A stretch of 64,000 nt of DNA from the NCBI GenBank assembly GCA_001972305.1, contig BDDD01001654.1, forward strand, positions 207,856 through 271,855, written 5' to 3'. This document shows, piece after piece, positions 31,806 through 42,372 of this stretch; the first letter of the stretch is position 1; each line of letters starts with the position of its first letter. The position numbers and the translations under genes were made by a program. The notes below the pieces were generated by a model. The model was not told the DNA's origin and ran no database searches. It saw nothing but the letters and a program-made list of their open reading frames with translations. Origin of the DNA: Cephalotus follicularis. Taxonomy: Eukaryota > Streptophyta > Magnoliopsida > Oxalidales > Cephalotaceae.

Positions 31806-32990
31806 TCACCCTACGTGGGCCGAGGAGGCCTGTGTGCATTCCCATGCATCGCGCATGACTGAGACGGTGTGTGGGATTAGGTCAGCACGTTCAGCCACCT
31901 TGGCTGGGCAGTCACATATTTTTAGCAGGACTAGGAACATAGAAGATGTTGAGCAAGCAATGAACAGAAGGCTTGAGAGATGGAGAAAAGGCTCCGAGGA
32001 GCCGAGCAGCCAAGAGGATATCTGTCCGAGGTGCGCAACATTAGCGCCACTCCTTTCACTTCCGAGATCATGAAGGAGCGTATCCCTAAGAGATTCCGGC
32101 TCCCGAGTTTCAAGGAGTATGATGGGTCCACGGACCCCATTCAGCACGTGCGCTACTACACTCAAGTTATGCTAGTGCACCAGGCCTCGTACGCGATTCT
32201 TTGCCGAGGATTCCCAGCAACACTGACTGGAGCTGCCCGGTCATGGTATTCTACCATGGCAGAGGGATCGGTGACGAATTTCGAGCAGTTTACGGAACTG
32301 TTCGTGGTCAAGTTCCTCAACAGCACCACGCAGAGGGGAAACTCAACCCATTTGATCAACGTGGTGCAGGGGAGAGATGAGTCACTGAGATACTACCTCA
32401 CCAGATTCAACAACGAGTCTCTTACAGTGAAAGACCTAGAGTCGTCCTTTGCTCTTGCAGCTCTGAATAGTGGGCGGAATGATAACTCCACTTTCACTTT
32501 CTCTCTGTTGAAGAAACCCTTAGTGGATATGGCAGACCTGCTGAGGAGAGCAGAGAAATATGTCAATGCCGAGGAGGCGAGGGCAGCCAGGAAACAAAAA
32601 ACATCCTGGTCGGGCCATCAGGTGGAGAAGGGGGAGCATTCACGAAATGCTCCCGGGAAGAAAGAGAAGAGGAAGAAGAGGTCCGAGCTCCATAGGGATG
32701 ACCTCAGACACAAGCTCTCCAAGAGAGAGGAGTCACCGAGGGGAGGGGCGCCCATCCTGACTTACAACAATTTCGCCCCTCTCCTGGAGACACGTACCAG
32801 GATACTTGCCCTGGAGAAGGACAATGTCCCCATCCAATGGCCCATACCATTGAGGTCCTCAGCTGAGAAGAGGGACACATAGAAATATTGCCGGTACCAT
32901 CGTGACCACGGGGATGACACTGAGGAGTGCAGGCACCTAAAAAATCAGATAGAGGACCTGATTCACAAAGGGCACCTACACAAGTATGTG
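31806..32990 (+). pseudogene. Gypsy-E gag
   Basis: Tat-type Retrotrans_gag. Visible: PFTSEIMKERIPKRFRLPSF, KEYDGSTDPIQHVRYYTQVM, AARSWYSTMAEGSVTNFEQF, STHLINVVQGRDESLRYYLT and FTFSLLKKPLVDMADLLRRA, then a basic, charged region. A zinc-finger-like motif [15 protein letters not shown] follows at about 32884-32930, just after a TAG at 32880. The open frame begins with ATG at 31980, but gag homology probably starts upstream near 31806 in other frames. It forms the capsid of the particle. Confidence 0.88.
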
Positions 32991-33154
32991 GATAGGAATG
33001 CTCATCAGGAAATCAGGGAGCGTAGAGAAGAAGCTCCACAACAATCGGAGGAGCAGCAGCAGCCCGGAGGTGTCATCCACACAATCTCTGGGGGGTCGCG
33101 TCTGGTGGCGACTATAATAGGTCTAGGAAGGCCTATGGAAGGCAATCCCTTGTT

Positions 33155-33800
33155 ATGCAACAGTATCAGCATAGCACAAGGTTGAAAGCAGGTGGAGATG
33201 AGGAGGTGATATCCTTCTCCGAGGCGGACTATGAGGGAGTACGTCTCCCTCATGATGATCTAGTGGTGGTAACTCTTCTGGTGGAGCTTTTCACTATGAA
33301 GAGAATCCTTATTGACAGTGTGAGCTCGGCCGATATCCTGTACAAACATGCCTTTGATCAGTTGAGGATACCGACCGACCAGCTCAAGCCCATGAAAACC
33401 CCATTAGTCTGCTTTGCAGGGGGAGATGGTCCATCCTCTGGGATCCATCGACTTGTCTATGGTTGCAGGCACGACCCCACGTTAGATCGAGGTGCAGATG
33501 ACATTCCTGGTGGTAGACACACCTAGCCCATACAATGCTATAATTAGGCGACCAGGTTTGAACCTAATGGAGGCGATAGTGTTCATGAGACACTTGGTGA
33601 TGAAATTCCCAACAAGGTTTAGCATGGGGGAAGTCCGAGGAGACCAACAAGTAACAAGGCAGTGCTACAAAACTTCCATAATGCATAAAGAGAAGGAAAA
33701 AGTATTTCCCATTGCAAATGTGGATCTCAGAGGGGATGTGGAGCCCGAGCGACCACAACCTATTGAAGAAGTGTTGCAAGTGCTCTTGGAGTAGGTCAAT
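33155..33800 (+). pseudogene. Gypsy-E aspartic protease
   Basis: FSEADYEGVRLPHDDLVVVTL leads to RILIDSVSSADILY. Tat proteases have D-S-G-S-S-A-D, so the catalytic Gly is Val here. DQLRIPTDQLKPMKTPLVCFAG follows. The frame shifts near 33500 and resumes as FLVVDTPSPYNAIIRRPGLN with a stop at 33794. Both changes predict loss of polyprotein processing. Confidence 0.85.
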
Positions 33801-35470
33801 GAAGAAAGGATTATACAAGTCGGCTCACAACTTGGAGAGGTAGAGAAAGGGGAACTTATAACGTTCCTCAGAAATATTAAAGATGTGTTTGCTTGGTCGG
33901 CAGAGGAGGTCCCTAGGATCAGCCCAGAGGTAATAGTGCACAAGCTAAGTGTGGATCCTATGAGGCCTCCGACCAGGTAGAAGAAAAGGAACTTCACTCC
34001 CAAGAGGCAACAGGTAATAGCCGAGGAGGTGAGCAAGCTATTACAAGCGGGGTTATTAGGGAAGTACACTATTCTGACTGGCTGGCGAACCCGGTCCTAG
34101 TCAAGAAAGCAACTGGAAAGTGGAGGATGTGTATCGATTTCACAGACCTTAACAAAGCTTGTCCGAAGGATCATTTACCTCTTCAAAAAATTGATCAGTT
34201 GGTGGATGCGACCTCGGGATATAGGATGCTAAGCTTCTTGGATGCCTACTCGGGGTATAATCAAATTCCCATGTATGGGCCTGAAGAAAACAAGACAGCT
34301 TTCATTACTGATAGAGGTATGTACTGTTACAGAGTCATGCCCTTTGGATTGAAGAATGCTGGGGCGACCTACCAACGGTTGGTCAACAAGATCTTTGAGC
34401 CTCATATCGGGAGAAACATAGAGGTTTACATTGACGACATGCTCGTTAAGACACCAGTGAGGAGTCCCCACATTAAAGACTTGGAGAAAAATTTTGGAGT
34501 GTTAAGAAGATGTAAGATGAAGTTCAATCCTTCTAAGTGTACTTTTGGGGTCACCTCTGGTAAATTCCTCGAATTCAGGGTCTCAAGCAGAGGAATAGAG
34601 GCCAACCCGGAGAAAATTTCTGCAATTCAGAGCATGAGGCCTCCTCTGACTATCAGGGACATATAGAAGTTGAATGGAAGAATAGCAACCCTGAGTAGAT
34701 TTGTCTCAAAGTCGGCCGAGAAGTGTCTGCCTTTTTTCAAAGTATTAAGAGATCCTAAGGGATTTTCTTGGTTGGATGAGTGTCAAGCAGCCTTCGACAA
34801 GTTGAAGGAATACTTGGCTTCCCCTCATCTGATTTCAAAACCTAAGGATGGGGAGGACTTGTATTTGTACCTTGCGGCAACAACGGGCGCAGTGAGTGCA
34901 GTGCTTGTCAGAGAAGAGGAGAAAGTTCAGAGGTCAGTATACTATGTCAGCAAGGCCTTGAATGATGCTGAGGGGAGGTATCTAATAGTGGAAAAAATTG
35001 TTTATGCCCTGATCATAGCTGCGAGGAAGCTAAGGCCATACTTTCAAGCCGATACTATCAAGGTCCTGTCCGACAAACCATTAAGACAAATCCTAGCAAA
35101 GCTAGATCTCTCGGAAAGGCTGATCAAGTGGTCGGTCGAATTAGGTGAGTATGACGTAAAGTTTGAAGCCAGACCAGCAATAAAATCACAGGTGTTGGTC
35201 GACTTTGTGGGAGATCATACACTTACAGAGTGTATGGAAGAAGACACCTCTGAAGAAGAGAATGGGTTATGGAAGTTGTCCGTGGATGGCTCATCCTACG
35301 TCTCCAGCAGTGGAGCAGGATTGGTGTTAACAAGTCTAGATGGGTGGACAATAGAGTATGCTCTGAGGTTTGGATTCAAGGCCACAAACAATGAGGCCGA
35401 ATGGGAAGCCCTGATCGCCGGGCTGACAATCGCAAAGCACTTGGAGGTTCAAAAAATAGAAGCCTCCTAA
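33801..35470 (+). pseudogene. Gypsy-E reverse transcriptase and dual RNase H
   Basis: An RT leader with FLRNIKDVFAWSAEEVPRISP and a frame break near 34050, then CIDFTDLNKACPKDHLPLQKID, DAYSGYNQIPMY, CYRVMPFGLKNAGATYQRLV and the catalytic YIDD (VYIDDMLVK), ending at a TAG at 34664-34666. RNase H 1 follows (LYLYLAATTGAVSAVLVREE, RKLRPYFQADTIKVLSDKPL). A second, archaeal-like RNase H begins at WKLSVDGSSYVSSSGAGLVL and is cut off after GLTIAKHLEVQKIEAS at 35470. Two RNase H domains are typical of Tat elements. Integrase does not follow. Confidence 0.9.
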
Positions 35471-35621
35471 GGAAGTTAAGAGTATTAGTTAGAGCCTAAG
35501 CGTTCAAAGCAAAAAATAAAGCTTACAAACGAGACCCAAGGTGCAAAAATATATAGTTTCATTGATCAAGAGAAGTTACATCGCTAAAAGGAAAATTACA
35601 AGAGAAAAAGAAAAATCTACT
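35471..35621 (-). other. Junction after pol and 3' flank of the antisense gene
   Basis: No coding sequence. The RNase H frame stops and sequence continues into the 3' end of the antisense gene. In the antisense direction there is an AATGAAACTATATATTTTT stretch downstream of the stop that could act in polyadenylation. Confidence 0.5.
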
Positions 35622-38188
35622 CTAGTTTTCATCCCCTGAAGGGATGTCATGTACAGTAGGAGGAGGTGGTGGAGGATCCTCAGCTGTTGGTTCAAAAGGA
35701 GACAGTGGAGGATCCTCGGTTCTTGGATCAGAAGGAAGAGGTGTAGGATCCTCATCCACGTGCTCAGGAGCAGGGTCCTCAGCAACAATATGAGAAAGAG
35801 GGTCCACATCCAAAGGCTCAAGATCGGTCTGCTCGGCTGGTCTAGTGAATGGAACCATCTCATGACCATCAGGCGACCATTCAGGTTCTTGAGCATGACT
35901 TTGCTCCTCGTCGTAGGCCCGAAGAGCCTCTTCCTCGACTTCATCAACGCCATCAGGGAAGAAGTCATACTCTACCACCAAGGGACCGCAGATAATGGAG
36001 TCCAACGAAAGCTCCGGGAGGCATTCGACCATATTCCGGCAAGCATAAAACCCTCGGCAAAAGTGGGCTGAGGACTTTTTAAAGACCTCTCTGTTGAAAT
36101 CTTCAGAGGCTTTATAGTTGTCCACGGCCAGGTCCAAAGCATCCCGGAATTCTGAAGAGGCCTTGAAGTCCAGGATAGCTCTCTCCACTGCAGCCTTGGT
36201 CCGAGCATCCTCAAGTTCATGGAACTTCACCAGCTTTTCACTGTAAACATTCAGCTTGTCTTCGAGCTCGACGTTGTGGTGGATTGTAGCTATTTTGGTC
36301 CTCCTCTCCCTCGCCGCCTCCTCAAGAGCCTGATTCTTCTCGGCGATGATAGAATCTTGGACCCCAAGCACTTCCTCTAGCTGAGCACGGGCTGCGTCCA
36401 AGGACCTTTTAAGCCCCACGTTCTCAACCCCAAGCTGCTCATTAAAGGCCTTCTCCTTCGTGGCTTTCTCCATAAGAAAGCAGGCGTCACGCATGGCCTG
36501 GGATAAGAAACATAAGGTTAGTAAAGGAGTAAATATTCTTCTACAAAGGGGGAGATGGAAGGAGTTCTCTTACCCTACAGTTACTTTGGAATAGATGGGA
36601 CCAAATTTGGCCATATGACCATTTCTCCCTCACCTTAACTTCATGAGGGAAAAGTCCCAGCTTGCCAAGCTTTATGGCCACCCCTAGCATTTTTAAGCTA
36701 ACGCCCGAGCTGCATAGCTCTTGGAAAATCTGCCTTACTTGTCCGAACTCCTTAGGCGGATCAGGAAACTCAGGATCCTGGGAGCTCCCCTCGTTGGTCC
36801 CATCCTGAGGATCACCTACCTCCTCTATCCTTGGCCTTTGGGAGGGATGAGGTAAGGTGTCAATGGCGACCCTCTTGCCACGTGAAACCTCGGCTCTAGC
36901 CTCCTTAGCCCTGGCATCCTCGACATCTTCAGTCCTTGCCACTTCGGCAACTTCAGCCCCGGTATCCTCGGCCTCTTGCCTTTCAACCTCGGCTCTAGCT
37001 CCTCTGCTCTGTCCCTAGCTGCAGCTTGCCTGGCTGGCCTCCTCTCTATGGCAGCTTTACTCTTTTCCATGGCCTTTTTCCTCTTAAGGGCCTGCTACCT
37101 CTGCTCCTCGGGATCAGCAGCCCGGGCATGCTCGCTACCAGCCCTTACGAGGTCCATGGTTGAATCCCGAGATGCCATCACTGTAGGGAATCACAAGAGA
37201 TGGTTAGAAGCACATCAAAAACAAAGTAGAAGACAAAACATTAAAAGGAAAGCTTAATACGGTTCTGTCCTTCGACAGTAGCCGAGGATGTAGGTTCACC
37301 TCGGTCATCCTGAACTCCCTCTCTCCTAACCCCCATGGGGATGATCTCCTCTTCCAACTCCTGCCTAACCCTACGTCCCGGAAACATGCTCAGCCTAACT
37401 AGCCACAAGCGATCCTCGAAGACCACGAAGCTCACTTCCTCGGGCTCCAGGGTAGAAAGTTTCCCCAGGTCGGCTCTTTCATCCTCGGTCAAAACCATCC
37501 TCTGATTAAGACACACAGTGTCCAAGGTATCGTGCCATGAACAGGGCATGAAGCCGGAGATATTCTTGACCATGAAGTATTTCCCCCTCCAGCTGTTGAC
37601 CGTCTTGGTGTTCTCCGCCAGTAGTTTTTTTTGACCTGTGCGAGACTTGAAGTAGAAGCCACGCTTGCTTGGACTGGAGCTTAAGGTGTGAAATTCCTTG
37701 AATAACCCCATGGTGGCTATCACCCCGGACTCCAAACACCTTACCAAGAAGCCGATGATAAACCCCCAGGATTGAGCCTGGAACATCGACGGGTGAATTT
37801 GGTAGTGCCTTAGGACAGTCATGGCAAAGGGAGGCAGATGAAGCCTCAGTCCATGCTCTAGGGCATCCTTGAACACTACAAAGTAACCGGGCTTGTTCTC
37901 CGTGGCCATTTGGGGATCGTCGGGAATTTCGTAATCCAGGTCACCAGGGAGGGAATATTCTTTGACAAGCTCCTCCACCTTCCTCGAGCAAAGCTTGCTT
38001 GGTTCAAAAGGGGCCCTAAGGACTTGGACCCCAGCCTCGGTCGATGCAACGTCAGGAGCGCCCGCAGCAGTGGCCTCCATTTGCACCTTGGCACCAAGGG
38101 GATGATGGGCCACGGTATCCCCTCCTGTCACTCGAGGTATGTCCTCAGGGTTTCTAATAAACCTTTTGGTTTGCTTTGTTCTTGCCAT
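35622..38188 (-). pseudogene. Tat antisense gene: gypsy-type transposase-like protein (three exons)
   Basis: Opposite strand to pol, between pol and 3' LTR. Exon 1 is 37261-38188: first ATG about 38188 in a strong context (GCCATGGC), N-terminus MARTKQTKRF. The conserved block resembles the putative gypsy-type transposon domain (GYFVVFKDALEHGLRLHLPP ... WGFIIGFLVRC). Exon 2 is 36574-37180 and exon 3 is 35622-36497. Both introns (37181-37260, 36498-36573) have GT-AG borders. Exon 3 gives a long coiled coil (LGVENVGLKRSLDAARAQLE) and a Pro/Asp/Glu-rich tail. Exon 2 has a TAG near 37103 and a frame change near 36950-37000, so this copy is broken. Function is unknown. Antisense ORFs at this place are known in Tat/Ogre elements. 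Confidence 0.75.
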
Positions 38189-38742
38189 GGCTATTTTTGT
38201 GAAGAGGAGAGAGAGAGACAAAGGAACAAGAGCATGGAAAAACCTTTGACCAATCAATCAAAATGACGTGAAAAAGTCAAGATTACCTGAGATTTTAGGC
38301 AATGAAGAAAACAAAGAAGAGCTTGAGTTTGAAGATTGGAAAGCAAGGCATTCACAGAGAGTTTATGGTTTTAGAAAGCAAGAAAGCGTAAAGCGATCCC
38401 CATCAAAAGAGTGGGGTATTTAAAGAACGTTGGACTGCACTTTAACCTTTGGTTCTCTTTGGATCTTAATGGCGAAGATCGCCCTGTCAAGTCAGGTGTG
38501 GGAAATCATGGGCTTATGCGCGGGAACCGAAAAGACAGGCGTGCAAAACCTCTTCAACTTCGGCGAAATGATTATCATTAATTGGAGCGTTTCTTGCTTT
38601 ATTGCATCACATTAAATGCAATAATTGGGCCAAACAACCAGGTCCAATAAAAGGCTTGGTCCATCACGTCCTTGGACCGTAAGCCCTGTCCAAAGCGATG
38701 CCACAAATGGTCCCCATCCTCTGGTAAACCCAGAAAATGGAC
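38189..38742 (-). promoter_or_regulatory. Upstream region of the antisense gene
   Basis: Minus strand: a GA/CT-rich leader (CTCTCTCTC, 38210-38220) lies before the ATG. The GGGTATTTAAAGAACG stretch around 38415-38430 gives TTTAAATACCCC on the minus strand, a TATA-like box about 230 bases upstream of the ATG. The assignment is by position only. Confidence 0.4.
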
Positions 38743-38756
38743 ACCAGGGGGGCATT
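38743..38756 (+). other. Gypsy-E polypurine tract
   Basis: ACCAGGGGGGCATT directly precedes the 3' LTR and resembles the Gypsy-C tract GTGGGGGGCATTA. Confidence 0.8.
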
Positions 38757-39264
38757 TGATACGGGTAAAATTTAGCCCATAAACCCTACCACGTGTCCTC
38801 AGGAAAATGAGAAAAATGTCTTATAGAGCCAAAGACACGTGGTCAAGCATTACCACTCCCAAAGGATCACTCATAATAGCAAACTGGTGCCAAATCTAGT
38901 GGAGAATCAGGGATATGCCCGAGATCCTCGGCATTTTCTTAGGGGATACATATCAGCTCCGAAAGTCAAGCAGTCAGTTGCAATTTGACTCCTATAAATA
39001 CAAGAATCAATGATATTACACAGGTCATCCATTTTTACATACCAAAGCACCCGGTGATCGTGTTCTTGCTTGCCATGGCTAACTTAAGCATCGGAGTATC
39101 CCCGGGAGTACACCCTCCTAGACCTATGATTTGTTTGCTTACTTGTGCAGGGAATACAATCACACACCATCCATATTTTCTTTTCGGAGCTTTCACAGTG
39201 TTTCTCTCAACAAATCAAAGTCCTACACGTAGGATACTGTCGAGTAGAGGATTTATGTATCAAC
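38757..39264 (+). repeat. Gypsy-E 3' LTR (508 bp)
   Basis: Near-identical to the 5' LTR, ends GTATCAACA and is followed by the TSD ATAAT. It contains CTATAAATAC (about 38992) and the CGGAGTATCCCCGGGAG box. Confidence 0.92.
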
Positions 39265-39803
39265 AATAATAAAAAATAATTTTCTAAAGTGATTATACTC
39301 CTAACTAATAAATATATTGTCCAAATTTGATAAGAAATTGTAATTTTTGTCCAACAAAATAAAAAAATATATATTTTTCACCAAAAAATGAAACAAGTCT
39401 AACAGGTTGGGTACAATCTACCTGTTTAGCTTAATAGGTCGGGAGCGACTCAACCTATTTTTAAATGGGTTATCAACCTTAAAACCAAATTTGTTAATTT
39501 ACGTCCGGATTCATAGGCTTCAACGAGTTTTTACTCATTTTATCACCTTTATCTATTCATACTATTAGACTAATGTATAAATGCATTTGTGAGGTGAAAT
39601 TAAGGGATGGTTTATTGATCCTCTCCCGCTAACGTTGCCTAACATATTTTAATTCAAAGCTAAAAAAATAAATCCAAATCGATGTACACTAGAAAGAGAT
39701 TAAAAAAACAACAAAAAAAAAAGAAGCATGAAGGTGAATAGAGGAGAAAAAGAGCAATCGAATGGTATAAATCAGGAATTTTGTGAAATATTATTGGGAA
39801 GTT
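39265..39803. other. AT-rich intergenic DNA
   Basis: No gene or element end recognised. Continuous with the sequence left of Gypsy-E (before 27843) once that insertion is removed. Confidence 0.5.
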
Positions 39804-40297
39804 TGTTAGGAAAATATGGTCATTTTCTCATTTGATACCACTCAGTAAGAAACCACCCACAGGCTTTGATATCAAATTACCGGTTCAATCCACCAACGAA
39901 AATAAACAAATTAGATAAAAGCTAAATAGAAGATTCAGCAAACAGAATAGAACCCAAGATTTATGTGGTTCAGCAAAATTCTGTCTACGTCCACGAAGAG
40001 ATATATTTGTTCTTTCACTATGAGAAATATCAGTACAAGATAACAATTTAGTTTTCATGCTCAAAATCCAACCTCACAAAACCTTTGTACACCAACTCTC
40101 AACCCAAAGAACAAACTCTCACCTTGTGTGTATATTTCCATACTCCTACACTCATATTTATAATCACTAAGTACTTACTTACCAAGTAATCCTAATCATT
40201 GTCAACAAAGCAATCATAATCCTTGTTTACCAAGTATTCTTGCCAACCAAGCCACATATTAGGACCTTACACTAAAAAATATGAGCCAAGCCCAACA
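39804..40297 (-). repeat. Copia-I 3' LTR
   Basis: Minus strand starts TGTTGGGCTTGGCTCATA and ends ATTTTCCTAACA. It carries the GTGGTTCAGC...TACGTCCAC box (39965-39994). The sequence at 40298-40310 is the polypurine tract in reverse. Confidence 0.85.
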
Positions 40298-41878
40298 ATC
40301 TCCACATTGGTGAATATTCTTGCCACCTTGCAGATTTGTTGTAACTCCACCTTGCTTGCAAATACCACAAATAAGAATAACCATTGGCCTTCAAGACTAC
40401 TAGCTATACATAACTCAAAACAACAAATGATCACAACTCCACCTATTTTGAAACTACGGACAATGAACACGTGTAGCTGCCAAACCTGTTGACTACATAA
40501 TTAACGCCGGAGAGGGATCTCACGCTATCCTTCCCGCAGTAGGTATCTTCTTACCTCCATCGTTTGGATCCCGAAAACCATTTGCCAGTGTCTCTGTACC
40601 AACTACGAAGTAGACTCTGCGTAAGATCTTACTACTTATATCGGGCTTCCAATTATCCGTCGAGATCTTGGGAACACGAGTCATCGTACTCTCGTCCAAA
40701 TGATAAAATTTTTTGCATTTCTGTCCTTTTGCTAGAACCATGCAGCCGCATGTAATTTTGACAACTTTACCATCAACTGTAGTCCTACAGTTCTTAGAGT
40801 CCAATTGGCTAACTGAAACATCATTCTCATATATCGTTGGGACATACGCCATACTACCACCCAAAGTACGTACCCCTCTATCAAACATTTTTATTTTAAC
40901 AGTTCCTACCCCGACCATGTCACATGAGGACCCGTCTACCAAGGATACAACACCATCCTTACGTTCTTGGAACGTGTCAAACTAATCCCACATGGAGTAA
41001 ACATGAACAGAACAACCAAAATCAATAAACCACTCGTTTTTACGAGAAGAAGTGCTTTTACCTTTAGAGATGGTGATGAGTTCATCTCCATAGTCCTGTC
41101 TATCAAACACCACAGTTGTAGTTTGGAAACCACCATTATCTTTTACCTGTTGAGGATAATTTCGCTTGATGTGCCATACTTCTTGCAGTGATAACATTGT
41201 ATGTCCTTTCCATTGCCTAGATTTAGAGCTGCTTTGATTAAATCCCCAGTCTATCGACCTTCCTCGCCCATTAGCTACCAAGACACTGTCCTCACTCGAT
41301 GCCAAATTACCATCAATCTTCAACTTATTTTAAAGATTAACTTTGACATCCTCCACCGAGATTGAATCCCAGTCATATATCATCGTGTGTCTGAAATGGT
41401 TATACGAAGGTGCCAAAGAGCATAACAGTAACAAGACCTGATCTTCATCTTCTATCTCCACATAAATTCTTGACAACTCAATAATTATGGAATTAAACTA
41501 AGATATATGAGATTAAATAAAGGTACCCTCTGCCATGTGTAACCTATACAACTGATGCTTCAAGCGGAGCTTGTTCATAAGAGATTTTATGAGAGACAAA
41601 TTCTCCAGTTTTACCCACAAATCCTCCGCTATCTTTTCCAACAACACCTCTTGAAGCACATCATTGGACAAACACAACTGGATCGCAGAAAGTGCTCTAG
41701 CATCCATCTCTTCTTAATCATCGTCCGACATCGTATCTAGCTTCATCGCTTTTCCCCACAAGGACTTTTTCACACCTTGTTGTGTTAAAACCGCCATCAT
41801 ACGCACTTGCCATAAACTGAAATTGATGTCGCTATCTAGATTTTCCACTTTGAATTTCGTTACAGTAGACCGAGCCAT
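40298..41878 (-). pseudogene. Copia-I gag-protease
   Basis: Minus strand from about 41878: MARSTVTKFKVENLDSDINF, SLWQVRMMAVLTQQGVKKSL, MDARALSAIQLCLSNDVLQE, ENLSLIKSLMNKLRLKHQLY. A degraded zinc knuckle, the protease motif WFIDFGCSVHV (D-S-G-A-S is D-F-G-C-S) and a long conserved protease tail VDGSSCDMVGVGTVKIKMFD ... GGSMAYVPTIYEN follow. At least three stops (near 41716, 41510 and 41330). The frame ends at 40520 near the 3' UTR without integrase or RT. Confidence 0.82.
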
Positions 41879-41915
41879 AATCCGACCGAAAAAGAACTTT
41901 TCGCCTTATATCACT

Positions 41916-42372
41916 TGTTGGAAAAATATGGTCATTTTCCCTTTTTATACTCCTCAGTGAGAAACCACCTGCGCGCTTTGATATTAAATTACTGGTTTAA
42001 TCCACCAATGAAAATAAACAAATTAAATAAAAGATAAATAGAATATTCAGAAACACAAGAGAACACTCGATTTATGTGGTTTGGCAAAATCATGCCTACG
42101 TCCAAGAAGAGATGATCTGTTCTTACAAGATAACAATTGAGTTTTTATGCTCAAAACCCTTGTACACCCTCTCTCAACCCAAAGAACGAATTCTCACCTT
42201 GTGTGTATATTTCCACTCTCCTACACTCATATTTATATTCACAAAGTACTTGCTTACCAAATAATCCTAATCATTGTCAACAAAGCAATCACAATCCTTG
42301 TTTATCAAGTATACTTGCCAACCAAGCTAAATACTTAGACCTTACACTAAAAATTATGAGCCAAGCTCAATA
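41916..42372 (-). repeat. Copia-I 5' LTR
   Basis: Homologous to 39804-40297. On the minus strand it is followed by AGTGATATAAGGC, a poor primer-binding site. Its right edge joins the Gypsy-D 5' LTR remnant. Confidence 0.82.

Larger units (their letters stand above)
27844..39264 (+). mobile_element. Gypsy-E: Tat-lineage element with antisense gene and no integrase
   Basis: Complete LTR-to-LTR unit of about 11.4 kb flanked by ATAAT (27839-27843 and 39265-39269). LTRs start TGATACGGGTAAAATTTAGCCC. Inside: CACTA debris (to 31799), gag, protease, RT, RNase H and a second RNase H on the plus strand. The reading frame ends at 35470 and a three-exon antisense gene follows (35622-38188). Integrase, which should come after RNase H, is absent. 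The leader and primer site were replaced by the inserted material at 28354. Confidence 0.9.
39804..42372 (-). mobile_element. Copia-I: short copia element with gag-protease only
   Basis: Two related LTRs (39804-40297 and 41916-42372) with TG/CA ends, reversed. Inside, minus strand: gag from an ATG near 41878, a degraded zinc knuckle, and a protease region. The sequence then jumps to the 3' UTR and a purine tract (CAATGTGGAGAT before the 3' LTR at 40297). Integrase, RT and RNase H are absent, giving a 2.6-kb element. Flanking pentamers AAGTT and GTAAT do not match, so the ends were altered after insertion. Confidence 0.85.

Noticed and set aside
36825..37070. Separate small gene in exon 2 of the antisense gene, and a start at the MARTED segment (36942).
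   Set aside because: Both are pieces of one exon in two frames caused by an indel; the similarity of MARTED to the exon 1 start is coincidental.
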